Source: Desertivibrio insolitus
GTDB taxonomy: Bacteria > Actinomycetota > Actinomycetes > Actinomycetales > Microbacteriaceae
NCBI RefSeq assembly: GCF_017355965.1
Contig: NZ_JAFIQW010000001.1
Span: forward strand, 186,001 to 250,000
Length of the DNA: 64,000 bases
Direction of reading: 5' to 3'
Of this stretch, positions 42,696-50,849 are shown piece by piece (position 1 is the stretch's first letter; every line of letters starts with the position of its first letter). The position numbers and the translations under genes are program-made. The notes beneath the pieces were generated by a model that had not been told where the DNA came from, ran no database searches, and was given only the letters and a program-made list of their open reading frames with translations.

Positions 42696-42978
42696 CCTGG
42701 TCACGCTCCATCGCTCGCGCCCGAGTGCGGGTAGGCGTGACAGGATCTGCCCCTTGCTCTCGTCTGCTGGTGATGACCTTGGCAGAACCGGTGACCCCCT
42801 AACTAGTGCCATTCGGCGTGTCGCATCCGGTGTTTGGGGAAGTGAGCGTTGCTCAGAATCGCCCTCGTTCGGGGGCCGGGGAACACTCGGCCCGTGATCA
42901 GGATTTTCACGTTCCGTTGGTCCTTATTGCACTCGGTGCACGCAAGACAGGCGCCTTCGGAGCGGGCAGACTAGAGAC

Positions 42979-44448
42979 ATGGCAGAGCAGAACGCGACCG
43001 CTCCCCGGGCGACCTCGAACCGGTCCACGACCCCCGGCTCGGACCGTTTCAAGGAGTACATCTCCACTGGTTGGGCCGAGCGGCAGCAGACCGTGCCCTC
43101 ACGCCGCCCGGCCGCCGACCGCGCCGCCGGCCGCCGCGCGGCGATCGCGGCACTGCACCCCGGAGCCCGCCTCATCGTGCCCGCCGGCACCGCGAAGGTG
43201 CGCTCGAACGACACGGACTACCCGTTCCGGGCGCACTCCGCGTTCTCGCACCTCACCGGCTGGGGCTCCGACGCCGTGCCCGGCAGCGTGCTCGTCATCG
43301 AGGCCGACGGCGCCTCGACCCTCTACTTCCGCGAGGCCGCCGGACGCGACTCCGACGAGTTCTACGCGAACCCCGAGATCGGCGAGTTCTGGACCGGCCC
43401 GCGCCCCTCGCTCGCGCACGTCGCGGCCGACCTCGGCCTCGACACCGCTGGCCTCGCGGCCTTCGCCGAGGTGCTCGACCGCGTCGACGCGTCGACCCTC
43501 GTCGTCCGCGACGCCGACCGCGACATCACCGACCGCATCGACGGCCGCCGCCTCGCCGCCGCCGAAGGGGTCGCGGATGTCTCGCGCGACGGCGACGCCG
43601 CCCTCGCCCGCGACCTCAGCGAGCTGCGGCTCGTGAAGGACGACTACGAGATCGGCGAGATGCGCGCCGCCGTGGATGCCACGAAGCAGGGCTTCGACGA
43701 CGTGATCGCCGACCTCCCGGCGATCACCGCTCACCGCCGCGGCGAGCGCCTCGTCGAGGGCACGTTCAACCGGCGCGCCCGCGCCGAGGGCAACACCGTC
43801 GGCTACGACACGATCGCGGCATCCGGCCCGCACGCCTGCATCCTGCACTGGACCCGCAACGACGGCCCCGTCGCCGACGGCGACCTCATCCTCATCGACG
43901 CAGGCATCGAGCTCGAGAGCCTCTACACCGCCGACATCACCCGCACTCTGCCCGTGAGCGGCACCTTCACCGAGGTGCAGCGCCGCGTGTACGAGGCCGT
44001 GCTCGAGGCCGCGGATGCCGCGTTCGCCATCGTGCGTCCTGGCATCCGCTTCCGCGAGATCCACCAGACCGCGATGCGGGTCATCGCCGAGCGGACGGCC
44101 GAGTGGGGCCTGCTGCCCGTGACCGCCGAGGAGTCGCTCGACCCCGACCACCAGTACCACCGGCGGTACATGGTGCACGGCACGAGCCACCACCTCGGCC
44201 TCGACGTGCACGACTGCGCCCAGGCGCGCCGCGAGCTCTACCTCGACGGCGTGCTCGAGCCCGGCATGGTCTTCACGATCGAGCCCGGTCTGTACTTCCA
44301 GCCCGACGACCTGACCGTGCCCGAGGAGTACCGGGGCATCGGCGTGCGCATCGAGGACGACATCCTCGTGACCGCCGACGGCGCTGAGAACCTCTCGGTC
44401 GGCATCCCGCGCACGGCGGACGACGTGGAGGCGTGGCTGCGCCGCTGA
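42979..44448 (+). CDS. pepP: Xaa-Pro aminopeptidase (aminopeptidase P)
   Basis: A 489-residue M24B metallopeptidase that removes the residue before an N-terminal proline. An AMP_N domain (RAHSAFSHLTGWG) is followed by the pita-bread domain with its metal ligands: Asp in LIDAGIELESLYTADITRT (two Asp), His in HGTSHHLGLDVHD, Glu in TIEPGLY and Glu in VRIEDD. The ~30 N-terminal residues before FKEYISTGW are Thr/Ala/Ser-rich and non-conserved. It is transcribed divergently from the cutinase gene across ~280 bp that hold a short TGCAC/GTGCA dyad near 42930. Confidence 0.93.
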   Translation: MAEQNATAPRATSNRSTTPGSDRFKEYISTGWAERQQTVPSRRPAADRAAGRRAAIAALHPGARLIVPAGTAKVRSNDTDYPFRAHSAFSHLTGWGSDAVPGSVLVIEADGASTLYFREAAGRDSDEFYANPEIGEFWTGPRPSLAHVAADLGLDTAGLAAFAEVLDRVDASTLVVRDADRDITDRIDGRRLAAAEGVADVSRDGDAALARDLSELRLVKDDYEIGEMRAAVDATKQGFDDVIADLPAITAHRRGERLVEGTFNRRARAEGNTVGYDTIAASGPHACILHWTRNDGPVADGDLILIDAGIELESLYTADITRTLPVSGTFTEVQRRVYEAVLEAADAAFAIVRPGIRFREIHQTAMRVIAERTAEWGLLPVTAEESLDPDHQYHRRYMVHGTSHHLGLDVHDCAQARRELYLDGVLEPGMVFTIEPGLYFQPDDLTVPEEYRGIGVRIEDDILVTADGAENLSVGIPRTADDVEAWLRR

Positions 44449-44517
44449 CGCGACGTCCGGCGCAGGTCACGACGCGTGCGGCCGTGTGTGAGCCGCCGCG
44501 GCCCTACGCGCGTCGAG

Positions 44518-45033
44518 TCAGGCGCGCGGCGACTGCTCCTCCGCCCCGCTCCCACCGCCGTTCAGCGCGTTCTGCGCGCGGGCGGTGAGCTGCGGGTTCA
44601 CGATCACCTGGTAGTTCGACGACACGACCTGGGTCAACGACGTGAAGTCGTGCCGGCGCCGGTTCACGGCGTACGTGGCGAGCCCGAACAGCATCCCGAA
44701 GCCCGCACCGATGAGCGCGGCAGCGCCGATCAGCAGCAGGTTCGCCGTCGGCGAGAACAGCACGAGCAGGAACCCGAAGAAGAGGCCGAACCACGCGCCG
44801 CTCGCGGCGCCCGCTGCGGCCGACCGGCCGTAGGTCATCCGGCCGGTCACCCGCTCGACGGTCTTGAGGTCGTTGCCCACGATGGCGACCTGGTCCACGG
44901 GGAACTCGGCCTTGGCGAGCCGGTTCACGACCTCCTGCGCCTCCGGGTAGCTCTCGTACGTGCCGAGCACGTCTCCCCGGGGAACGACGGGCGTCTGACG
45001 GGGCCGGCGGCCGAACGGGGAGGGGCTGGTCAT
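44518..45033 (-). CDS. General-stress-protein-17M-like membrane protein
   Basis: A 171-residue protein with a small alpha/beta domain of the general-stress-protein type (LGTYESYPEAQEVVNRLAKA, QVAIVGNDLKTVERVTGR), then two adjacent transmembrane helices (about 78-115) and a cytoplasmic tail DFTSLTQVVSSNYQVIVNP. It is divergently transcribed from the MgtE-N/CBS gene, with start codons only 36 bp apart, so the promoters overlap. In related genomes this pair stays together, suggesting a joint role in ion homeostasis or stress. Function is not established. Confidence 0.75.
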   Translation of the reverse strand: MTSPSPFGRRPRQTPVVPRGDVLGTYESYPEAQEVVNRLAKAEFPVDQVAIVGNDLKTVERVTGRMTYGRSAAAGAASGAWFGLFFGFLLVLFSPTANLLLIGAAALIGAGFGMLFGLATYAVNRRRHDFTSLTQVVSSNYQVIVNPQLTARAQNALNGGGSGAEEQSPRA

Positions 45034-45057
45034 AAGGGGATTCTGACAGCGCGGCGG

Positions 45058-45063
45058 TAGGTT
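45058..45063 (+). promoter_or_regulatory. -10 box of a leaderless promoter (MgtE-N/CBS gene)
   Basis: TAGGTT lies six bases before GTG 45070, inside the 36-bp gap between divergent genes. No ribosome site fits in that gap. Confidence 0.6.
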
Positions 45064-45069
45064 AGTCCT

Positions 45070-46383
45070 GTGAGCGCCTCCCGAGTCTTCGTAGCCAGAC
45101 TGGCCGGCGTCTCGGTCTTTGACCCCGCCGGCGACCGCGTCGGACGCGTGCGCGACGTGCTCGTCGTGTACCGCAAGCGGCAGTCCCCGCAGGTCGTCGG
45201 GCTCGTCGTCGAGGTGCCCGGCAAGCGCCGCGTCTTCGTGTCGATCGGGCGCGTCACCTCCATCGGCGGCGGCCAGATCATCACGACCGGGCTCATCAAC
45301 CTTCGCCGCTTCGAGCAGCGCGGCGGCGAGGTGCGCCTCATCGCCGAGATGCTCGGCCGCACCGTGACGCTCAAGGACAACCGGCAGGGCGTCATCGAGG
45401 ACGTCTCCATCGCCGACACCGGCCAGGGCGAGTGGGAGGTCTCGCAGCTGTTCGTGCGGCTGCCGAAGACGAGCCCCTCCCCCTTCGCCAAGGCGCCGAC
45501 CGTGCTCGTCAACTGGGGCGACGTCAAGGAGGGCGACACCGAGGAGGCGCAGTCCGCCGAGCAGGTCATCGCCGCCTACTCCGACCTCCTCCCCGCCGAC
45601 CTCGCCAACACGCTCCGCGAGCTGCCGCAGGAGCGGATGATCGAGGTGCTCGGCGAGCTGCCCGACGATCGCCTCGCGGACGTGCTCGAGGAAATGCCGG
45701 AGTCCGAGAGCGTCGGCATCCTCAGCGCCCTCGACGACCACCGCGCCGCCGAGGTGCTCGACCAGATGCAGCCCGACGACGCCGCCGACCTCATCGGTCA
45801 GCTGCCCGCCGAGCGCACCGAGGCGCTGCTGCAGCTCATGCAGCCCGACGAGGCCGAGGACGTCCGCTTCCTCCTCGACTTCGCCCCCGACACCGCCGGT
45901 GGTCTCATGACGACCGAGCCGATCATCGTGTCCGCGGATGCCACGGTGGCCGAGGGTCTCGCCCTGATCCGCCGTCACGAGCTGGCGCCCGCGCTCGGGG
46001 CATCCGTCTGCGTCACGCTGCCGCCCTACGAGGCGCCGACCGGACGGTTCCTCGGGGTCGTGCACTTCCAGCGGATGCTGCGCTATCCGCCGAGCGAGCG
46101 GCTCGGCACCCTGCTCGATCAGACGCTCGAGCCGGTGCTCGTCACCGAGAGCGCCGCCGAGGTGTCCCGTCGCCTCGCGAGCTACAACCTCGTCTCGCTC
46201 CCCGTCATCGACGAGAGCCATCGTCTGGTCGGGGTGGTGACCATCGACGACGTCCTCGACTATCTGCTGCCCGACGACTGGCGAAGTAGCGACGACCACG
46301 ACCAACCCGCGAGACCGCGCGCGACCGCGCGCAGACAGGCCGTGATCACAGGAAGGAGGGGCGTCAGTGGCTCGCGAACCTAA
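45070..46383 (+). CDS. Soluble MgtE N-terminal/CBS-domain protein
   Basis: A 437-residue protein with a PRC-barrel-like start (ARLAGVSVFDPAGDRVGRVR), an MgtE_N superhelix (repeats such as ELPQERMIEVLGELPDDRLADVL, shown here in part, about 160-265) and two CBS domains (about 275-420). The five-helix magnesium channel domain of true MgtE transporters is absent, so this is a sensor or regulatory part only. It overlaps the DUF1003 gene by 17 bp. It may gate the DUF1003 or other membrane partner in response to Mg2+ or nucleotides; that is inference. Confidence 0.85.
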   Translation: MSASRVFVARLAGVSVFDPAGDRVGRVRDVLVVYRKRQSPQVVGLVVEVPGKRRVFVSIGRVTSIGGGQIITTGLINLRRFEQRGGEVRLIAEMLGRTVTLKDNRQGVIEDVSIADTGQGEWEVSQLFVRLPKTSPSPFAKAPTVLVNWGDVKEGDTEEAQSAEQVIAAYSDLLPADLANTLRELPQERMIEVLGELPDDRLADVLEEMPESESVGILSALDDHRAAEVLDQMQPDDAADLIGQLPAERTEALLQLMQPDEAEDVRFLLDFAPDTAGGLMTTEPIIVSADATVAEGLALIRRHELAPALGASVCVTLPPYEAPTGRFLGVVHFQRMLRYPPSERLGTLLDQTLEPVLVTESAAEVSRRLASYNLVSLPVIDESHRLVGVVTIDDVLDYLLPDDWRSSDDHDQPARPRATARRQAVITGRRGVSGSRT

Positions 46384-46909
46384 GAACGTCACATCGCTCG
46401 ACGCTCCCAAGGGCATCCGCCGTCGGCGGGTGCTCCCTCTTCGTGGCAGCGACGGCGACCGCTTCGGCCGCTTCACCGAGTGGGTCGCCCGCGCGATGGG
46501 CACGCCGTGGTTCCTGCTCGGCCTCACCCTGTTCTGCATCGCGTGGATCGTCTACAACACGACCGCGCCGCTCAGCTGGCGCTTCGACTCCTCCGACAAC
46601 GGCTTCACCGCGCTGACGCTCATCCTGTCGCTCCAGGCGTCGTACGCCGCCCCGCTGATCCTGCTCGCGCAGAACCGCCAGGACGACCGAGACCGCGTGC
46701 AGATCGAGCAGGACCGCCAGCGCGCCGAGCGCAACCTCGCCGACACCGAGTACCTCGCCCGCGAGGTCGTCGCCCTGCGCCTCGCGCTCACCGACGTCGC
46801 GAGCAAGGACTTCATCCGCGCCGAGCTGCGCTCGCTGCTCGAGGACCTCGATCGCGACCGGTCCGGCGACGACACCGAGAGCCGCACCGCGCCGGTCCGC
46901 CGCTCGTGA
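46367..46909 (+). CDS. DUF1003 membrane protein
   Basis: A 180-residue protein with the DUF1003 core: two transmembrane helices (about 47-66 and 82-102) joined by a loop with LSWRFDSSDNGFTALTLILS, then a basic/acidic coiled-coil tail (QNRQDDRDRVQIEQDRQRAE). GTG 46367 has AAGGAGGGG six bases upstream and lies within the end of the MgtE-N/CBS gene. Its stop overlaps the Mrp start (GTGA). The three genes thus form a tight operon, a pairing often seen in actinobacteria. Function unknown. Confidence 0.88.
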   Translation: MAREPKNVTSLDAPKGIRRRRVLPLRGSDGDRFGRFTEWVARAMGTPWFLLGLTLFCIAWIVYNTTAPLSWRFDSSDNGFTALTLILSLQASYAAPLILLAQNRQDDRDRVQIEQDRQRAERNLADTEYLAREVVALRLALTDVASKDFIRAELRSLLEDLDRDRSGDDTESRTAPVRRS

Positions 46910-48012
46910 GCACCGCCGACCGCGTCCGCGGCGCGCTCAGCCGCGTGCTCGACCCGGAGATCCGCAAGCCGGTCACCGAGCTCGACATGATCGGCGACGT
47001 CGAGGTGACGGATGCCGGCGAGGCGCGCGTGCCGCTGAAGCTCACGATCGTGGGCTGCCCGGCCGCGGACGCAATCGAGCGCGGGGTGCGCGAGGCCGCG
47101 GCATCCGTGCCGGGCATCACGGCGGTCGACGTCGCGGTGTCGGTCATGACCCCGCAGGAGCGGAAGGCGCTGACCGAGAAGCTGCGGGGATCCGCGGCGA
47201 AGCGCGGCGTGCAGTTCACGGCCGACTCGCTGACCCGCGTCGTCGCCGTCACGAGCGGCAAGGGCGGCGTCGGCAAGTCCACCGTCACGGCGAATCTCGC
47301 GGTCGCGCTCGCCCGGCGCGGGCTGCGGGTCGGCCTCGTCGACGCGGACGTGCACGGGTTCTCGATCCCCGGCCTGCTCGGCATCGAGGGGGCGAAGCCG
47401 ACCCAGGTCGGCGACATGATCCTGCCGCCGGTCGCGCACGACGTGAAGGTCATCTCGATCGGGATGTTCGTGGACGCCTCTTCGACGGCCGTCTCCTGGC
47501 GCGGGCCGATGCTGCACCGCACGATCGCCCAGTTCCTCACCGACGTGTACTTCGGCGACCTCGACGTGCTGCTGCTCGACCTGCCGCCCGGTACCGGCGA
47601 CGTCGCCATCTCGGTCGGGCAGCTGCTCCCCCACGCCGAGGTGCTCGTCGTCACGACGCCGCAGTCGGCCGCCGCGGATGTCGCCGAGCGCAGCGCCGTC
47701 GTGGCGCGGCAGACCGGGCAGACGGTCGTCGGCGTGGTCGAGAACATGGCGGGGCTCGTGCAGCCGGACGGCTCCGTGCTCGAACTGTTCGGCTCGGGCG
47801 GCGGCGCGGAGCTCGCCCGACGGCTCAAGGTGCCGCTGCTCGCGTCGGTGCCGCTGAGCGTCGCGCTGCGCGTCGGCGGCGACGCGGGAGCCCCGGTGGT
47901 GCTCGCCGATCCCGCGGACCCGGCCGCCGTAGCGATCGACGCCGTGGCCGAGCGGCTCGTCGCGCGCGGGCGCGGGCTCGCGGGGCGGAAGCTGACGCTC
48001 TCGCCGGGCTGA
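46906..48012 (+). CDS. Mrp/ApbC-family P-loop ATPase (Fe-S cluster carrier type)
   Basis: A 368-residue protein with an N-terminal MIP18-like domain (SRVLDPEIRKPVTELDM; Cys in LTIVGCPAAD) and a deviant-Walker P-loop ATPase (SGKGGVGKST, then LLLDLPPGTGD). Canonical Mrp proteins carry a CxxC cluster ligand pair after the ENM motif; here the segment reads VENMAGLVQPDGSVLELFG without cysteine, so cluster binding cannot follow the usual scheme. GTG 46906 overlaps the DUF1003 stop. A role in iron-sulfur assembly is known for the family but unproven for this cysteine-less form. Confidence 0.88.
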   Translation: MSTADRVRGALSRVLDPEIRKPVTELDMIGDVEVTDAGEARVPLKLTIVGCPAADAIERGVREAAASVPGITAVDVAVSVMTPQERKALTEKLRGSAAKRGVQFTADSLTRVVAVTSGKGGVGKSTVTANLAVALARRGLRVGLVDADVHGFSIPGLLGIEGAKPTQVGDMILPPVAHDVKVISIGMFVDASSTAVSWRGPMLHRTIAQFLTDVYFGDLDVLLLDLPPGTGDVAISVGQLLPHAEVLVVTTPQSAAADVAERSAVVARQTGQTVVGVVENMAGLVQPDGSVLELFGSGGGAELARRLKVPLLASVPLSVALRVGGDAGAPVVLADPADPAAVAIDAVAERLVARGRGLAGRKLTLSPG

Positions 48013-48073
48013 TCGGAGGCCGACGCGAGGGCCGCTGAGCGGCGAGCGACGGATCCACCGCACGCGGGCAAAG

Positions 48074-48103
48074 AAAAAGCGCCGGCCCTTCCGGGACCGG
48101 CGC
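48074..48103 (-). terminator. Rho-independent terminator of the 37-aa gene
   Basis: On the minus strand a stem GCGCCGGTCCC/GGGCCGGCGC with a GGAA loop (one bulge) ends in TTTTT, 16 bp beyond the small gene's stop codon. Confidence 0.88.
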
Positions 48104-48119
48104 GTTCCTCTGGTGCTGC

Positions 48120-48233
48120 TTACGCGCGGCGCGTCGGCACGGGGCCGTAGCCGTCGCGGACGGTCTCGACGACCGTCGCGCCGACACCGACGAGAGCGAG
48201 GCCGGCGATCGCGGCCAGGACGATGAACTCCAT
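48120..48233 (-). CDS. 37-residue membrane microprotein
   Basis: A short gene starting at ATG 48233 with AGGAGG six bases upstream and closed by its own strong terminator. The product begins MEFIVLAAIAGLALVGVGAT and ends in VRDGYGPVPTRRA: one transmembrane helix with a short cytoplasmic tail. The tail pattern RDGYxxxPTRxA recurs, to my knowledge, in small proteins of related actinobacteria, usually next to a LysR gene as here. It is divergent from the LysR regulator with 89 bp between starts, so it is the obvious candidate target of that regulator. Function unknown. Confidence 0.8.
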   Translation of the reverse strand: MEFIVLAAIAGLALVGVGATVVETVRDGYGPVPTRRA

Positions 48234-48265
48234 GACTCCTCCTTCAGATGCGATGCAATCTCACT

Positions 48266-48292
48266 ATTCGTAACGCTTTAGCACAAGCGAAT
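48266..48292. promoter_or_regulatory. Imperfect palindrome between the microprotein and lysR genes
   Basis: ATTCG at 48266-48270 and CGAAT at 48288-48292, with inner GCTT/AAGC, form a ~27-bp dyad in the divergent promoter region. LysR-type regulators usually bind such sites between themselves and their target. Confidence 0.5.
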
Positions 48293-48310
48293 GTTCCTTG
48301 AGCGGGGCTG

Positions 48311-48316
48311 TAGAAT
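48311..48316 (+). promoter_or_regulatory. -10 box of a leaderless promoter (lysR gene)
   Basis: TAGAAT lies six bases before ATG 48323, with no ribosome site between. Confidence 0.65.
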
Positions 48317-48322
48317 CGCTTC

Positions 48323-49234
48323 ATGGATGTGCGCCGCCTCGAACTGCTCCGCGAACTCGCCGAACGGGGCAGCATCACCGACGTCGCCCGCGCCACCAAC
48401 CGCACGGCGTCGGCCGTGTCGCAGCAGCTGAAGGTGCTCGAGCGCGAGGCCGGGGTGCCGCTCACGGAGCGGCACGGCCGCGGCATCCGCCTCACCGGTG
48501 CTGGCAGGGCGCTCGCGACGACCGCGACCGAGGTCGCCGTCGCGATCGAGAAGGCGCAGTCCACCTGGAAGGAGTTCACCGAGCAGCCGCAGGGCACGGT
48601 GACGCTCACGGTGTTCCAGACCGCGGGCGAGATGCTGCTGCCGGGGCTGCTGTCCGAGCTCGCGGACGCCCCGGGCCTCTCCGTGCGCGTCTCGAGCGTC
48701 GACCCGGTGCTGCCGGACTTCGCCGACCTCACCCGCGACTACGACGTCGTGGTCGCGGATGCCCCCGGCATCCTGCCCTCATGGAACGAGCGCGGTCTCG
48801 TCACCGTGCCGCTCATGAAGGAGCCCCTCGACATCGCCCTGCCGGAGAATCACCGGCTCGCGGGCAAGCGCACCCTCTCCCCCTCCGACCTCGCCGACGA
48901 GACGTGGATCGGCGTGCCGATCGACTTCCCCTACGACCGCCTGCTGCGCCAGATCGAGATCGCCGGAGGCTTCAGCGCCAACATCTCCCAGCGCATCGGC
49001 GACAACGGCATCGTCGAGTCGCTCGTGTCCGCCGGGCACGGCATCGCGATCCTGCCGCGCTTCACCACGCGCGACCGGGAGAACGGTCTCGTGACCCGGC
49101 CGATCTCCGGCGTCAAGACGGAGCGTCAGCTCACCGCTCTGGTGCGGCCCGACCGCGCGGTGCGGCCGTCGGTGCGGCTCGTCGTCGACGCGCTGCAGCG
49201 GGAGTCGCAGCGGTTCGCCGCCGCTCACCGCTGA
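48323..49234 (+). CDS. LysR-family transcriptional regulator
   Basis: A 303-residue regulator: winged helix-turn-helix at residues 1-60 (RRLELLRELAERGSITDVAR) followed by a two-lobed substrate-binding domain of the LysR type (about 88-300). The domain matches IciA/amino-acid-sensing types only loosely, so the effector is unknown. Transcription is divergent from a 37-residue membrane microprotein, with a palindrome in between, and it ends four bases before the convergent tatB-like gene. The start is ATG 48323, six bases after a TAGAAT box. Confidence 0.9.
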   Translation: MDVRRLELLRELAERGSITDVARATNRTASAVSQQLKVLEREAGVPLTERHGRGIRLTGAGRALATTATEVAVAIEKAQSTWKEFTEQPQGTVTLTVFQTAGEMLLPGLLSELADAPGLSVRVSSVDPVLPDFADLTRDYDVVVADAPGILPSWNERGLVTVPLMKEPLDIALPENHRLAGKRTLSPSDLADETWIGVPIDFPYDRLLRQIEIAGGFSANISQRIGDNGIVESLVSAGHGIAILPRFTTRDRENGLVTRPISGVKTERQLTALVRPDRAVRPSVRLVVDALQRESQRFAAAHR

Positions 49235-49238
49235 GCGG

Positions 49239-49616
49239 TCAGGTCGCCTCCGAGTCGAACGGCGTCGGAGCGTTCTCCTTCATCATCCGCTGCCGCTTGG
49301 CGTAGGCCGACTCCATCGGCTTGCGCACGACCCGCGGCGCGGGCTCGGCCTCCGGCTCGTCCTCGAGCAGGGCCTCGCGGATGATCCGGCGCGGGTCGTA
49401 CTGGCGAGGGTCGAGCTTCTTCCAGTCGACGTCCTCGAACTCGGGGCCCATCTCCTCGCGCATGCGTGCCTTCGCGCCGTTCGCCATGTCGCGCAGCGAC
49501 TTCACGAGCCGTGCGAGCTGCTGCGCGTAGTACGGCAGACGGTCCGGTCCCAGGAGGAAGACGGCGATCAGCCCGATGATGAGGAGCTTCTCGAACGTCA
49601 ATCCGAACAGGGACAC
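49239..49616 (-). CDS. tatB: Sec-independent translocase protein TatB-like
   Basis: A 125-residue protein with the TatA/B layout: one N-terminal transmembrane helix (LTFEKLLIIGLIAVFLLGP), a Gly-Pro hinge, an amphipathic helix (LPYYAQQLARLVKSLRDMAN) and a polar tail. The glutamate at residue 9, typical of TatB, and the long tail favour TatB over TatA. It would recognise twin-arginine cargo such as the multicopper oxidase encoded at 12.4-14.0 kb. GTG 49616 lies six bases after a TACCCT box, so the mRNA is probably leaderless. Confidence 0.85.
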   Translation of the reverse strand: MSLFGLTFEKLLIIGLIAVFLLGPDRLPYYAQQLARLVKSLRDMANGAKARMREEMGPEFEDVDWKKLDPRQYDPRRIIREALLEDEPEAEPAPRVVRKPMESAYAKRQRMMKENAPTPFDSEAT

Positions 49617-49622
49617 GGGAAC

Positions 49623-49628
49623 AGGGTA
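49623..49628 (-). promoter_or_regulatory. -10 box of a leaderless promoter (tatB-like gene)
   Basis: Minus-strand TACCCT lies six bases before GTG 49616. Confidence 0.6.
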
Positions 49629-49668
49629 ACCCTCAGTCCTCAGGCGTACGGCCTACCCTTGGGGAGCA

Positions 49669-50313
49669 ATGAGAGCACGTTTGTCAGACATCGACGCCAG
49701 CTGGTCCTACTCCGAGCAATTCGTGGGCGAGGACGAGCACATCGAGCAGGCCCGTCAGGCCAGCCAGGAGCTGGGCGTCGAGCCCGTCTCGAACGCCGTC
49801 GGCTCGCAGCTGTCCGTGCTCGCGGCGGCCTCCCGCGCCCGCTCGATCATCGAGATCGGCACCGGTGTCGGCGTGAGCGGCCTCTGGATGCTCAAGGGCG
49901 CTCCGGATGCCACGCTCACCTCGATCGACAACGAGCTCGAGCACCAGCAGCACGCGCGCCGCATGTTCACCGACGCCGGCATCGCGGTCACTCGCGTGCG
50001 GCTCATCACGGGCGACGCGAAGGCCGTGCTCCCCCGCATGAACGAGTCGAGCTACGACATCGTCTTCATCGACGCCGACCCCGGCTGCGCGATCGAGTAC
50101 GTGGAGCACGGCCTGCGCCTCGCGCGCTCCGGTGGGCTCGTGCTCGTGGCGCACGCGATGTGGCGCGGCCGCGTCGCGAATCCCGCCGCGCGCGACGAGG
50201 AGACGGCGACCTACCGCAGCCTCCTGTCGGAGCTCGCGGGATCGCCCGCCGTGCTCACCGCCCTGTCGCCCGCCGGCGACGGACTGCTGCAGATCGTCAA
50301 GCTCGGGGTCTAG
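49669..50313 (+). CDS. SAM-dependent O-methyltransferase (family 3 type)
   Basis: A 214-residue class I methyltransferase. The SAM site is EIGTGVGVSGLWML (about 63-76), with the acidic residue of motif II in TSIDNELEHQQ and the metal/catalytic block FIDADPGCAIEYVEHGLRL. Length and order match catechol-O-methyltransferase-like proteins common upstream of tatB or sigE in actinobacteria. It is divergent from the tatB-like gene with 52 bp between start codons. The substrate is not known. Confidence 0.88.
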   Translation: MRARLSDIDASWSYSEQFVGEDEHIEQARQASQELGVEPVSNAVGSQLSVLAAASRARSIIEIGTGVGVSGLWMLKGAPDATLTSIDNELEHQQHARRMFTDAGIAVTRVRLITGDAKAVLPRMNESSYDIVFIDADPGCAIEYVEHGLRLARSGGLVLVAHAMWRGRVANPAARDEETATYRSLLSELAGSPAVLTALSPAGDGLLQIVKLGV

Positions 50314-50567
50314 ACCCGCGGTCGGGGTCGCGGCTGCGGCTGCGGCTGCCCGGGAGCGCCTCTCAGACGACACGTCCGTCCACGCGAGCGCTAGACGTCG
50401 GCACGTCATCACGCTGGCGCGTCAGGCGGGAACGACTGTCGCGCTCCACACAGGCACCTGCGAACCCAGCGAGCCGACCGCGGCGGCGCGCACGGCGTCG
50501 AACTCGCCACCGACGCGGCTGACGCGACCCCGCGTCATCCGGATTCCGGGTAGGGCGACAGGACGGA

Positions 50568-50589
50568 GGCCGGGTCTCTCGACCCGGCC
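50568..50589 (-). terminator. Hairpin terminator of the DUF3117 gene
   Basis: GGCCGGGTC and GACCCGGCC enclose a minus-strand GAGA loop (GNRA tetraloop), 23 bp beyond the DUF3117 stop. No T-run follows. The ~250 bp between this hairpin and the methyltransferase gene hold only a short (GGCTGC)3 run and no gene. Confidence 0.65.
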
Positions 50590-50612
50590 GCCGCCACTGT
50601 CAGAAGGATCGG

Positions 50613-50783
50613 CTACGCGCCGACGACGGCTCCGAGCGCCTCGTGGAGCTCCTTGGCCTCGGCGTCGTTCACGGAGACCACCAGGCGTCCGCCACCCTCG
50701 AGCGGAACGCGCACGATGATGAGTCTGCCTTCCTTCACGGCCTCCATCGGTCCGTCGCCGGTCCTCGGCTTCATCGCTGCCAT
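50613..50783 (-). CDS. DUF3117 family protein
   Basis: A 56-residue protein found throughout actinobacteria, beginning MAAMKPRTGDGPMEAVKEGR and ending EAKELHEALGAVVGA. The strand-strand-strand-helix pattern and the RLIIVRVPLEGGGRLVVSV core match the family closely. It starts at ATG 50783 with AAAGGGG eight bases upstream and a GATAAT box further back. It lies 66 bp after the membrane glycosyltransferase gene in the same direction but seems to have its own promoter and terminator. Function unknown. Confidence 0.9.
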   Translation of the reverse strand: MAAMKPRTGDGPMEAVKEGRLIIVRVPLEGGGRLVVSVNDAEAKELHEALGAVVGA

Positions 50784-50811
50784 GGTGCCCCTTTCATGGA
50801 GATGCCCTCCT

Positions 50812-50817
50812 ATTATC
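50812..50817 (-). promoter_or_regulatory. -10 box for the DUF3117 gene
   Basis: Minus-strand GATAAT, 28 bp before the ATG, predicts a ~20-nt leader containing the AAAGGGG ribosome site. No clear -35 box. Confidence 0.45.
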
Positions 50818-50849
50818 GGGCATACGGCCGCTACGCCGAAAACGGCGGG

